Origin: Sideroxydans sp.
Lineage (GTDB): Bacteria; Pseudomonadota; Gammaproteobacteria; Burkholderiales; Gallionellaceae
DNA length: 64,000 nt
Direction: 5' to 3'
NCBI GenBank assembly: GCA_016124455.1
Contig: WGNQ01000004.1
Span: forward strand, 1-64,000
Shown here: positions 8,343-18,908 of the stretch, one piece after another
Layout: every line of letters starts with the position of its first letter
Position numbering within the stretch: position 1 is the first letter of the stretch
The notes under the pieces: model-generated
Told to the model about the DNA's origin: nothing
Databases searched by the model: none
Seen by the model: the letters and a program-made list of their open reading frames with translations, nothing else
Position numbers and translations under genes: made by a program

Positions 8343-9743
8343 ATGAAACCGATCTGGATCATAGACGACGACCGCTCCATCCGCTGGGTACTGGAAAAAG
8401 CACTGGAAAGGGAGGGACTGGAATTCAAGAGCTTCGCTTCGGCGGATGAAGCAATGCAGGCACTGGCACTGGGTACGCCGCAAATGGTGATCAGTGATAT
8501 CCGTATGCCCGGTACTTCTGGACTCGATTTCCTGCAGACCCTGCGGGTACGCCACCCCAACCTGCCGGTAATCATCATGACCGCGTATTCCGACCTGGAA
8601 AGTGCCGTGTCGGCATTCCAGGGCGGCGCCTTTGAATACCTGCCCAAACCCTTCGACGTCAACCATGCGGTCGAACTGATCCGCCGCGCGCTTGAACAAA
8701 GCCAGCGCAAGAATGCGCAGACGGAAGAAACGCCGGCCGCACCGGATATCCTGGGGCAGGCGCCCGCCATGCAGGAAGTATTCCGCGCCATCGGCAGGCT
8801 TTCACAGTCCCATGCCACCGTGCTCATCAATGGCGAATCCGGTACCGGCAAGGAGCTGGTCGCGCATGCACTGCATCGCCACAGCCCGCGCGCCGACAAG
8901 CCGTTCGTCGCGATCAACACCGCTGCCATCCCGAAAGACCTGCTCGAATCGGAGCTGTTCGGCCATGAACGCGGCGCCTTTACCGGTGCGACCGCTACCC
9001 GGCGCGGGCGTTTCGAACAGGCCGAGGGCGGCACGCTGTTCCTCGACGAAATTGGCGACATGCCGGCCGAATTGCAGACGCGGTTGCTGCGCGTACTGTC
9101 CGATGGCAACTATTACCGCGTCGGCGGTCACCAGCCAATCAAGGCCAATGTCCGCATCATCGCCGCCACCCACCAGAACCTCGACGCCCGGGTCAAACAG
9201 GGGCTGTTCCGGGAAGACCTGTTCCACCGTCTCAACGTAATTCGTCTGCGCTTGCCGCCATTGCGTGAACGGCGCGAAGATATCCCGTTGCTGGCGAAAT
9301 ATTTCCTGCCGAAGAGCGCGCGCGAACTAGGCGTAGAACAAAAAACACTGAGCGAAACCACCATCCAGTTCCTGATGGCTCAGGATTTCCCCGGCAATGT
9401 GCGGCAACTGGAAAATCTGTGCCACTGGCTCACGGTGATGACACCGTCGCAGCAGGTGGAAATTGCCGACCTACCGCCGGAATGGCGCGAAACATCCCAG
9501 GCGACTGCACCACCTGCGGGCGATTGGCGCGCATCGCTGGCGCAACAGGTTACGCTTGCCTTGCAGCGCGGCGACCAAGGCATTCTGGATACCCTGACCA
9601 AGGAATTTGAAAGCACGCTGATCACCCAAGCATTGCTGCACACCGGCGGGCGCCGCATCGAGGCGGCAACCCTGCTGGGCATGGGACGCAATACGCTGAC
9701 GCGCAAGATTCAGGAATTAGGGCTGGATACCGGGCACGAATAA
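8343..9743 (+). CDS. glnG: Nitrogen regulation response regulator NtrC (GlnG)
   Basis: A 466-residue sigma-54 activator. The receiver domain (1-~120) has phospho-acceptor D52 in ISDIRMPG; the AAA+ domain has Walker A GESGTGKE (164-171) and the sigma-54 contact motif GAFTGA (211-216); the C-terminus has a Fis-type helix-turn-helix (GGRRIEAATLLGMGRNTLTRK). It follows ntrB in the same operon and would activate glnA from the promoter at 5142. It is convergent with xthA, with only 22 bases between the stops and no clear terminator. Confidence 0.96.
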   Translation: MKPIWIIDDDRSIRWVLEKALEREGLEFKSFASADEAMQALALGTPQMVISDIRMPGTSGLDFLQTLRVRHPNLPVIIMTAYSDLESAVSAFQGGAFEYLPKPFDVNHAVELIRRALEQSQRKNAQTEETPAAPDILGQAPAMQEVFRAIGRLSQSHATVLINGESGTGKELVAHALHRHSPRADKPFVAINTAAIPKDLLESELFGHERGAFTGATATRRGRFEQAEGGTLFLDEIGDMPAELQTRLLRVLSDGNYYRVGGHQPIKANVRIIAATHQNLDARVKQGLFREDLFHRLNVIRLRLPPLRERREDIPLLAKYFLPKSARELGVEQKTLSETTIQFLMAQDFPGNVRQLENLCHWLTVMTPSQQVEIADLPPEWRETSQATAPPAGDWRASLAQQVTLALQRGDQGILDTLTKEFESTLITQALLHTGGRRIEAATLLGMGRNTLTRKIQELGLDTGHE

Positions 9744-9765
9744 TCTCCGCACCGGCAAGACAAAC

Positions 9766-10524
9766 CTAGGCCACCTCGGCCACCACGGGTGTATGGTCGG
9801 AAGGACGTTCCAGCTTGCGCGGCGCGCGGTCGATCAGGCAGTTGCTGCATGCGAGCGCCTCGCTGATCAGGATATGGTCGATGCGCAATCCCATATTGCG
9901 GCGGAACGCCATCATGCGGTAATCCCACCAGGAATAGGATTTTTCGGGCTGTTCGAATAGCCGGAAACTGTCGCGCAAACCCAGTTGTTGCAACCCGCGA
10001 AATGCGCTTCGCTCCGGTTCGCTTACCAATACGTTGCCGACCCAAGCCTGGGGGTCGTAGACATCGGCGTCTTCCGGCGCAATATTGTAATCTCCCAGCA
10101 CGGCCAGCCTCGGGTAACGCACCAGCTCCTCTTTCAGCCATGCCTGCAGCGCCACCAGCCAGGATAGCTTGTACTGGTATTTGTCCGAATCCAGGCTCTG
10201 CCCATTGGGAATGTAAACACACACTACGCGCACACCGTCGAATGTGGCGGCAATCACCCGTTTCTGCTCATCAGCGAAACCGGGAATGCCGATCACTACA
10301 TCCTGCGCCTCAAGTTTGCTGAGTATGGCCACGCCGTTATAGGTCTTCTGCCCGCTGAACACCGCCCGGTATCCGGCTTGCTGCAGCTCGGCGGCCGGGA
10401 AGTTTGCATCCTCGGTTTTGGTTTCCTGCAGGCACAACACTTCCGGCTGGTTGGCGGCGAGCCATTCCAGCACATGTGACAGACGTACCTTGAGGGAATT
10501 AACGTTCCAAGTGGCTATTTTCAT
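9766..10524 (-). CDS. xthA: Exodeoxyribonuclease III
   Basis: 252 residues from the ATG at 10524; the frame extends to 10608, but the family begins [15 protein letters not shown]. This exonuclease and AP-endonuclease acts in base-excision repair. Recognisable motifs are [10 protein letters not shown] (metal-binding Glu), [15 protein letters not shown] (catalytic Asp/Asn) and the C-terminal RIDHILIS and [11 protein letters not shown] (catalytic His). It is divergent from cysD across about 160 bases. Confidence 0.93.
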   Translation of the reverse strand: MKIATWNVNSLKVRLSHVLEWLAANQPEVLCLQETKTEDANFPAAELQQAGYRAVFSGQKTYNGVAILSKLEAQDVVIGIPGFADEQKRVIAATFDGVRVVCVYIPNGQSLDSDKYQYKLSWLVALQAWLKEELVRYPRLAVLGDYNIAPEDADVYDPQAWVGNVLVSEPERSAFRGLQQLGLRDSFRLFEQPEKSYSWWDYRMMAFRRNMGLRIDHILISEALACSNCLIDRAPRKLERPSDHTPVVAEVA

Positions 10525-10683
10525 GTTCGAACAATACTTTTTTGAATTATAGCCATTAATTCCCCTTCCGAAGAGATTTGTCGCAATTTGCATTTTCTGG
10601 GTATTCATCGTGTGCGGCTGCCATTGGCAATGGCTGCATTCACGTGCTAGTCTGCGAAAGTTACATAATGCGACACACTGACC

Positions 10684-12135
10684 ATGTCAGCTCTGAACAT
10701 CTTCGGTCTTGATACCCCCGGCACGTGGGATACCGAGTCGGCCTTCCGCCACCTCAACAAGCTGGGGCAGGCTGAAACCAAGCGCACGGCAGAACGCAGG
10801 CTGCGCGAATGGAACATTCTGCCTGCCGCATTGGAAGCAGCAAGCCTGCGGGATGAATTCGGCCAGCCACCGACCCCGGCGGTACTGCATTGGGAAATCG
10901 ATGAGGCCCGGCGCAAACGGCGGCTGGTGCTGTTCGCCCAGCTCGGCAGCCTGCCTGACGGCCAGCCATGCTTCTATGCCAATGATGCCCGCGGCGCCCA
11001 TTACTGGATCCCGCTGGGAAACAACTCCCCCATTCCTGACATCTGCCATGCCTTAGAGCAGCTACAGGCGCACCTGGGCAAACCCATCGTACTGTTCCCG
11101 CATGGCCTGCTGGTTGCGCATTGCCGCCAACTGTCTCCACTCTCCGGCATGTCCGTTGCCATCCTGGCGTATCCGCCCATTCTGGATTTGAGCCGCCAAC
11201 TGTCCACCATGCGCCCAAGACCCTCACGCATTGCCCGGGACATGAGCCATCTCGACCGGCTTGAAGCAGAAAGTATTTTCATCCTGCGCGAAGCCGTTGC
11301 CCAGGCCGAAAACCCGGCGATGCTGTACTCCATCGGCAAAGACAGCACGGTCATGCTGCACCTGGCGCGCAAGGCGTTCTATCCGGCGCCACCGCCGTTC
11401 CCGCTATTGCATGTTGATACGCGCTGGAAGTTCCGGGAAATGTATTTATTCCGGGATCACATGGCTCGCGAAAGCGGCATGGATCTGCTGATACACGTCA
11501 ACCCGGAGGCCATCGACAAGAATATCAACCCGTTTGACCATGGCTCCATGCTGCATACCGACATCACCAAGACCGAAGGCCTGAAGCAGGCGCTGGATAA
11601 ATACCAATTCGACCTGGTATTCGGCGGTGCGCGCCGGGATGAGGAAAAATCCCGCGCCAAGGAACGGATTTTTTCTTTCCGCACCCAGACTCACCGCTGG
11701 AATCCCAAGAGCCAGCGCCCGGAATTGTGGAGCCTGTACAACGCCAAAAAACGCAAGGGCGAGAGCATCCGGGTCTTCCCGCTCTCCAACTGGACCGAGC
11801 TCGACATCTGGCAATACATCTACCGGGAAAACATGCCCATCGTACCGCTCTATTTCGCGAAGGAAAGGCCGGTAGTCGTCCGCGATGGCATGATCCTGAT
11901 GATCGACGATGACCGCATACACCTGTTGCCCGGCGAACAGGTCCAGCGACGCAAGGTTCGCTTCCGCACCCTGGGCTGTTACCCGCTGAGTGGCGCCATT
12001 GACTCCAGTGCGGAAACATTGCCCGAAATCATCCTGGAGCTTCTTAATTCGCGCACCTCAGAACGGCAGGGACGCGCCATTGACGCGGACTCTTCCGGTT
12101 CCATGGAACGCAAGAAACAGGAGGGCTACTTCTGA
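10684..12135 (+). CDS. cysD: Sulfate adenylyltransferase small subunit CysD with a 186-residue N-terminal extension
   Basis: Residues 187-483 are a complete CysD, the subunit that makes APS from sulfate and ATP with the GTPase CysN: the PP-loop motif SIGKDS (about 216-221), [32 protein letters not shown], and the usual C-terminus [10 protein letters not shown] normal CysD would start at the internal ATG at 11242. The preceding 186 codons are in frame with no stop and have the same high-GC third positions as the rest, so they look truly coded. They resemble no domain I recognise; they include [15 protein letters not shown], and [19 protein letters not shown]. No strong ribosome site is seen before 11242. 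The stop overlaps the cysNC start by one base (TGATG). Confidence 0.9.
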   Translation: MSALNIFGLDTPGTWDTESAFRHLNKLGQAETKRTAERRLREWNILPAALEAASLRDEFGQPPTPAVLHWEIDEARRKRRLVLFAQLGSLPDGQPCFYANDARGAHYWIPLGNNSPIPDICHALEQLQAHLGKPIVLFPHGLLVAHCRQLSPLSGMSVAILAYPPILDLSRQLSTMRPRPSRIARDMSHLDRLEAESIFILREAVAQAENPAMLYSIGKDSTVMLHLARKAFYPAPPPFPLLHVDTRWKFREMYLFRDHMARESGMDLLIHVNPEAIDKNINPFDHGSMLHTDITKTEGLKQALDKYQFDLVFGGARRDEEKSRAKERIFSFRTQTHRWNPKSQRPELWSLYNAKKRKGESIRVFPLSNWTELDIWQYIYRENMPIVPLYFAKERPVVVRDGMILMIDDDRIHLLPGEQVQRRKVRFRTLGCYPLSGAIDSSAETLPEIILELLNSRTSERQGRAIDADSSGSMERKKQEGYF

Positions 12136-14048
12136 TGCCGCACGCCACCCACAATGCCGCTACTCCGGCCCCGGCGGAGCAAGCTCGTGCCGCTGTCGAA
12201 ACTTTTCTCGAACATCAACAGAACATCGGCCTGTTACGCTTTATCACCTGCGGCAGCGTCGATGACGGCAAGAGCACGCTGATCGGCCGCATGCTATGGG
12301 AATCCAGGCAGCTATTCGATGACCAGATTGCGGCACTCAAGCAGGATTCCCACAAACACGGCACACAAGGCGACAATATCGACTTTGCATTGCTGGTTGA
12401 CGGGCTGTCGGCAGAGCGCGAACAAGGTATCACCATCGATGTCGCCTATCGCTTCTTTGCCACCGACCGGCGCAAGTTCATCGTTGCCGATACGCCCGGC
12501 CACGAGCAATATACCCGCAACATGGTCACTGCCGCGTCAACGGCGGATGTGGCCATCATCCTGGTCGACGCCCGCAAAGGCGTGCTCACGCAGACCTGCC
12601 GCCACGCCTACCTTGCCTCACTCATGGGCATCCGCCATGTCGTACTGGCGATCAACAAGATCGACCTGGTCGGTTATGAGGCTGCCGTCTTCAACAGCAT
12701 TGTGGCCAGTTTCGAGCAATTCGCCGAACCGCTCGGCTTTGCCTCGATTACCGCCATTCCGGTCTCGGCGCTACAGGGTACCAACATCATCGAGCGTTCC
12801 GGCCTCACGCCATGGTACGGCGGCCCGAGCCTGATGGCCTACCTGGAAACCGTGGACACCAGGCGCACACTATCCAGCCGCCTGGCCTTCCCGGTGCAAT
12901 GGGTCAACCGCCCGGACGCCGATTTCCGCGGATTCGCGGGAACGGTAGCCGAAGGATGCGTCCGCGTGGGAAACCAGATCCGCGTTTCCCTCTCGGGCCA
13001 GACGGCCGAGGTCAAACGTATCGTCACCATGGATGGCGACCTGCCCGAAGCGGGCGCAGGGCTCTCCATCACGCTCACCCTGGATCGCGAAATCGACGCC
13101 TCGCGCGGTGATGTGATCAGTCTTGCCGAGCAGCCGCTGGAAACCACGGACCAGTTCGAGGCCATCATCATCTGGATGAGTGAAGAGCGCGGCATGGCCG
13201 GGCGCTCCTATGATTTCAAGCTGGCATCCCAGTCTGCTTCAGTCTCCATCACCTCGATCAAGCACCAGGTCGATATCAACACCCTGGCCCACAAGGCGGC
13301 AAAATCGCTGGGATTGAACGACATCTGCGTGTGCAATCTTGCCACCAGCAAACCCGTGGTGTTCGACACGTTTGCCAATTCACCGGCACTGGGCAGCTTC
13401 ATCCTGATAGATCGCTACTCGCATGACACCGTAGCTGCCGGCCTGATTCGTCATAGCCTGCGCCGCGGGCAGAATGTGCATCGCCAGGCGCTGTCCATCA
13501 CCCGACGCGAACGGGAACAACTCAACGGGCATCAGGGCAAGGTAATCTGGTTCACCGGGCTTTCCGGCTCAGGCAAGTCGACCATTGCCAATGCCCTGGA
13601 AACCCACCTGTACGGCAACGGCTACCGGACCTTCATCCTCGACGGCGACAACATCCGGCAGGGCATCAACAAAGACCTGGGGTTTACCGATGCCGATCGG
13701 GTGGAAAACATCCGGCGCATCGCGGAAGTTGCCAGGCTCATGCTCGATGCCGGCCTGATCGTGATGACTTCTTTCATCTCGCCGTTCCGGCGCGAGCGGG
13801 AAATGGCGCGCGAACTCATCGGGCCGGAAAATTTCATCGAGGTGTATGTGAGCACCCCGCTGGAAGCCTGCGAAGCGCGGGATGTGAAAGGCCTGTACAA
13901 AAAGGCGCGCACGGGAAGACTACCCAATTTTTCCGGCATAGACAGCCCGTATGAGCCGCCGGAAACCGCGGAAGTAACCATAGACAGCACGCAGACCTCC
14001 GTTGAGGAAGCCGTCCGGAAAATTTCCGGCGTGCTGCTGCAAGCGTAA
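12135..14048 (+). CDS. cysNC: Bifunctional sulfate adenylyltransferase subunit 1 / adenylylsulfate kinase (CysN-CysC fusion)
   Basis: A 637-residue fusion of the NodQ type. The N-terminal GTPase (CysN) has G1 GSVDDGKS (40-47), [12 protein letters not shown] and NKID, and drives APS formation with CysD. From about residue 455 an APS kinase (CysC) follows, with its own P-loop GLSGSGKS near 475, [15 protein letters not shown] and [10 protein letters not shown], converting APS to PAPS. Both nucleotide sites look intact. It is translationally coupled to cysD by a one-base overlap. The reductase and sulfite genes are not in the window. Confidence 0.95.
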   Translation: MPHATHNAATPAPAEQARAAVETFLEHQQNIGLLRFITCGSVDDGKSTLIGRMLWESRQLFDDQIAALKQDSHKHGTQGDNIDFALLVDGLSAEREQGITIDVAYRFFATDRRKFIVADTPGHEQYTRNMVTAASTADVAIILVDARKGVLTQTCRHAYLASLMGIRHVVLAINKIDLVGYEAAVFNSIVASFEQFAEPLGFASITAIPVSALQGTNIIERSGLTPWYGGPSLMAYLETVDTRRTLSSRLAFPVQWVNRPDADFRGFAGTVAEGCVRVGNQIRVSLSGQTAEVKRIVTMDGDLPEAGAGLSITLTLDREIDASRGDVISLAEQPLETTDQFEAIIIWMSEERGMAGRSYDFKLASQSASVSITSIKHQVDINTLAHKAAKSLGLNDICVCNLATSKPVVFDTFANSPALGSFILIDRYSHDTVAAGLIRHSLRRGQNVHRQALSITRREREQLNGHQGKVIWFTGLSGSGKSTIANALETHLYGNGYRTFILDGDNIRQGINKDLGFTDADRVENIRRIAEVARLMLDAGLIVMTSFISPFRREREMARELIGPENFIEVYVSTPLEACEARDVKGLYKKARTGRLPNFSGIDSPYEPPETAEVTIDSTQTSVEEAVRKISGVLLQA

Positions 14049-14072
14049 CCCGGCCAGAATCTGGCCGGGTTA
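14046..14072. terminator. Bidirectional terminator hairpin between cysNC and glgP
   Basis: TAACCCGGCCAG (14046-14057) and CTGGCCGGGTTA (14061-14072) form a perfect 12-bp stem around aat. It includes the cysNC stop codon and lies just before the stop of the convergent glgP. The U-tracts are poor, so efficiency is uncertain. Confidence 0.6.
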
Positions 14073-14082
14073 CCTCGGCAAA

Positions 14083-16587
14083 TCAGCGAGCCTGCTTTGC
14101 CGCCACCCTGGGCAAGCGCCAGATATCGCGGTTGTAATCCAGAATGGTACGGTCGCTGGAAAATTTTCCGCTGGCTGCGGTATTCAGTATGCTCATCCGC
14201 GTCCACTGTTCTTCGTTGCGGTAAGCTGCCGCGACCCGGTTCTGGGCGTCGACGAAACCACGGAAGTCAGCCGCGGTCAGCCATGGGTCATGCGGACTGA
14301 GGATAGACTGGATAATCGGGTCGAAGATACCGTGTTCGAACAGGTTGAAATGCCCGCATTGCAGCAGGTTCATTACGCGCTGCAAGTCTTCGTCGGCGGC
14401 GACGATTGCGGCCGGATCGTAGTGGCCGCGCATGGCATCCACTTCTTCGGCCTCCAGCCCGAACAGGAAGAAGTTTTCCTCACCCGCCTCTTCGCGAATC
14501 TCGATATTGGCACCGTCCAGCGTACCGATGGTGAGCGCCCCGTTCATCATGAACTTCATGTTGCCGGTGCCTGAGGCCTCCTTGCCCGCAGTGGAAATCT
14601 GTTCCGACAGGTCGGTACCGGCGCAGATCACCTCCATCGCCGAAACCCGGTAATCCGGCAGGAACGCCAGGCGCAGCATGCCTTCGGTATCGTGATCGTT
14701 GTTGACCACCTTGGCCACCTCGTTCACCAGCTTGATGATGCGCTTGGCCATCTGGTAGCCCGGCGCGGCCTTGCCGCCAATCAGCACGCAACGTGGCGTC
14801 CAGTCGGCGATGTCGCCACGCTTGATGCGGTCGTAAAGATGAATCACATGCAGCACATTGAGCAGCTGCCGCTTGTATTCGTGAATGCGCTTCACCTGCA
14901 CATCGAACAGCGCATGGGTATCGAATGCAATGCCGCAATCGCGCTGCACCATTTCCGCCAGCCGCGCCTTGTTGGCCTGCTTGACCGCACGCCATTTGGC
15001 ACGGAAGCCGGCATCATCGGCATGCGGCGCAAGCTGGGTGAGTTTGCCGAGGTCGGCAGCCCAGCCCTTGCCTATGGTCTTGGTGACCAGCTTGCTGAGT
15101 TCCGGATTGCTCCATGCCATCCAGCGGCGCGGCGTGACGCCATTGGTCTTGTTGTTGAATTTGCCCGGCCAGATTTCGTAAAAATCGTGGAACAGGTGCT
15201 GCTTCAGCAGGCGCGAATGCAGTTCCGCCACACCGTTGACCGAATGGCTCGCCACCACCGCAAGATAGGCCATGCGTATCTGCTGCTCGCCGCCTTCCTC
15301 GATGATGGACATGCGCCGCTGGCGCTCGCTATCGCCCGGCCAGCGTTGCGCCACCTCGGCCAGGAAACGCGCATTGATTTCGTAGACGATCTCCAGCAGC
15401 CGCGGCAACAGGCGGCCGAACATGCTGACCTGCCATCTTTCCAGCGCCTCCGGCAGCAGCGTATGGTTGGTATAAGCCATGGTGCGGCGCACGATATTCC
15501 AGGCCGCATCCCAGCCCAGTCCGTGCTCGTCCATCAACAGTCGCATCAGTTCCGGCACGGCACAGGTCGGGTGGGTGTCGTTGAGCTGGAAACAGTTCTT
15601 CTCGGCGAATTCGCTGAAGTCGTTGCCGTGGACGCTCGTCCATTGGCGCAGCACGTCCTGCAGGCTGGCCGATGCAAGGAAATATTGCTGCTTGAGGCGC
15701 AATTCCTTGCCATTTTCACTGGCATCGTTCGGATACAGCACCATGGTAATGTGCTCGGCCTTGTTCTGAGCCGCCACTGCCTCGGTGTAACTGCCGGCGT
15801 TGAATTCACTCAGGTCGAATTCCTCGGTGGCACTTGCCTTCCACAGCCGCAAGGTGTTGACCGTACCATTGCGGTAACCGGGAACCGGTACATCATAGGG
15901 TATCGCCACCACCTCATGGGTATTCACCCAGTGCGCGCGCAACCGTCCGTCGAGGTCGGTATAGAACACGCTATGCCCGCCGAATTTCACCCGGGTGGAG
16001 AATTCCGGACGCTCGATCTCCCACGGATTGCCGTCGCGTAACCAGTGGTCCGGCTCTTCCTGCTGGCAACCGTTCTCGATTTTCTGGCGGAACATGCCGT
16101 ATTCATAACGAATGCCATAGCCCATTACCGGCAACTGCAACGTGGCGCAGCTATCCAGGAAACAGGCGGCCAGCCGCCCCAGGCCTCCGTTGCCGAGGCC
16201 GGCATCGTGTTCCTGCTCGGCAATATCTTCCAGTTCCAGGCCCAATTTACGCAATGCCTCGGCAGTGGAGGCGCCCACGTCCAGGTTCAGCATGGCATTG
16301 CCCATCGCACGCCCCATCAGGAATTCCAGCGACATGTAGTAAGCGCGCTTGCAATCCTGCTCACGGTAAGCCTGCTGGGTATTTTTCCAGCGTTCCACCA
16401 GGCGGTCGCGCAAGGCCACCGCCAATGAAGTGTAGGCCTGATAAACAGCGAAGCGCGTTTCCTCGCGCCCCAGGGTATGGCTGAAATAACGGCGGAAATC
16501 CTCGACCACACTGTCGGCATCCATGCCGAGCGGCGGTGTCTCGATATCGGGCATGATGCTGCCATTTGCTTGGGGGGCGGTATGCAT
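14083..16587 (-). CDS. glgP: Glycogen/starch phosphorylase
   Basis: A full-length 834-residue GT35 enzyme that releases glucose 1-phosphate from alpha-1,4-glucans using phosphate and pyridoxal phosphate. The cofactor-site region EASGTGNMKFMMNGALTIGT is intact, with the PLP lysine at about residue 677. QLNDTHPTCAVPELMR and EQHDAGLGNGGLGRLAACF are typical family blocks. The phosphoglucomutase upstream on the same strand (169-base gap) would feed its product into glycolysis. The gap holds no recognisable element. Confidence 0.97.
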   Translation of the reverse strand: MHTAPQANGSIMPDIETPPLGMDADSVVEDFRRYFSHTLGREETRFAVYQAYTSLAVALRDRLVERWKNTQQAYREQDCKRAYYMSLEFLMGRAMGNAMLNLDVGASTAEALRKLGLELEDIAEQEHDAGLGNGGLGRLAACFLDSCATLQLPVMGYGIRYEYGMFRQKIENGCQQEEPDHWLRDGNPWEIERPEFSTRVKFGGHSVFYTDLDGRLRAHWVNTHEVVAIPYDVPVPGYRNGTVNTLRLWKASATEEFDLSEFNAGSYTEAVAAQNKAEHITMVLYPNDASENGKELRLKQQYFLASASLQDVLRQWTSVHGNDFSEFAEKNCFQLNDTHPTCAVPELMRLLMDEHGLGWDAAWNIVRRTMAYTNHTLLPEALERWQVSMFGRLLPRLLEIVYEINARFLAEVAQRWPGDSERQRRMSIIEEGGEQQIRMAYLAVVASHSVNGVAELHSRLLKQHLFHDFYEIWPGKFNNKTNGVTPRRWMAWSNPELSKLVTKTIGKGWAADLGKLTQLAPHADDAGFRAKWRAVKQANKARLAEMVQRDCGIAFDTHALFDVQVKRIHEYKRQLLNVLHVIHLYDRIKRGDIADWTPRCVLIGGKAAPGYQMAKRIIKLVNEVAKVVNNDHDTEGMLRLAFLPDYRVSAMEVICAGTDLSEQISTAGKEASGTGNMKFMMNGALTIGTLDGANIEIREEAGEENFFLFGLEAEEVDAMRGHYDPAAIVAADEDLQRVMNLLQCGHFNLFEHGIFDPIIQSILSPHDPWLTAADFRGFVDAQNRVAAAYRNEEQWTRMSILNTAASGKFSSDRTILDYNRDIWRLPRVAAKQAR

Positions 16588-16756
16588 GATTACTCTCCTG
16601 GCGATTCGCTTATAGTTAAGTGCAACTCACATATCCAGCATGGGATGTCCGGCCAGACCGGGCCTGCAGGAACCATATATGGGCAACGCAACAGCAGCAG
16701 GCAAACAAACTCAGGCACAATGCTAACACAGCCTGAAATCCACCCCCCTATACCCG

Positions 16757-18412
<1,656 letters not shown>

Positions 18413-18419
18413 TCAGTAC

Positions 18420-18881
18420 TTATCTGGGGTAGCCCGCTGCATCCAGCTCGTCCTGCCACGCTTTTGCGAAGAAACCCTTGAGCCAGTGACTGCCGACAGT
18501 AATCGCAGGCAGGATGTCACTGCCGGAGTCCTGCTTGAATGCGTCGGTTTCCTCCTTGGTCACCAGGTTTTTCTCGGTGAACGGGATGTGGCGCTGCTGC
18601 AGGAATTCGCGCGCCTGCTGGCAGGGAACGGTGCAGCTCTGCTCCACATACAGCGTAACCGGGAAGCGCTGCCTGGCACGACGCACTTCATACGGCAGGG
18701 CCGCATCGCCCGACAGCGGCGTTGCCGGCTTGTCGAATTTTCGCTCCTGCAGCTGTTCCGCATCGTTTGCCGGCACATCGCCGTAGTGCACCTTGCCTGC
18801 CTGGTCCACCCAGCGATACAGCCCGTCTGCATGGGCAGCTGACAGGAACAGCATTGCTAGGCCAAATATCCAGAATTTCAT
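18420..18881 (-). CDS. Exported DUF4124-glutaredoxin-like protein
   Basis: 153 residues. A signal peptide (about 1-18, ending SAAHA) is followed by a DUF4124 motif (GLYRWVDQAGKVHYGDVP) and, from about residue 74, a glutaredoxin-like fold (VTLYVEQSCTVPCQQAREFLQQRHIPFTEKNL ... is the expected beta-loop-helix-beta pattern; the literal motif is CTVPC at 83-87). The two cysteines are spaced CxxxC, not the usual CxxC, so classical dithiol chemistry is doubtful. LPAITVGSHWLKGF supplies the cis-proline region. It is a likely periplasmic thiol protein of unknown partner, lying between prlC and pgm on the same strand. Confidence 0.8.
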   Translation of the reverse strand: MKFWIFGLAMLFLSAAHADGLYRWVDQAGKVHYGDVPANDAEQLQERKFDKPATPLSGDAALPYEVRRARQRFPVTLYVEQSCTVPCQQAREFLQQRHIPFTEKNLVTKEETDAFKQDSGSDILPAITVGSHWLKGFFAKAWQDELDAAGYPR

Positions 18882-18908
18882 GAGTTCCCCCTCAAGCCGG
18901 GTTGCGCC

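Noticed and set aside
14692-16041. A 449-codon plus-strand open frame opposite glgP
   Set aside because: Shadow of glycogen phosphorylase; no recognisable motif.
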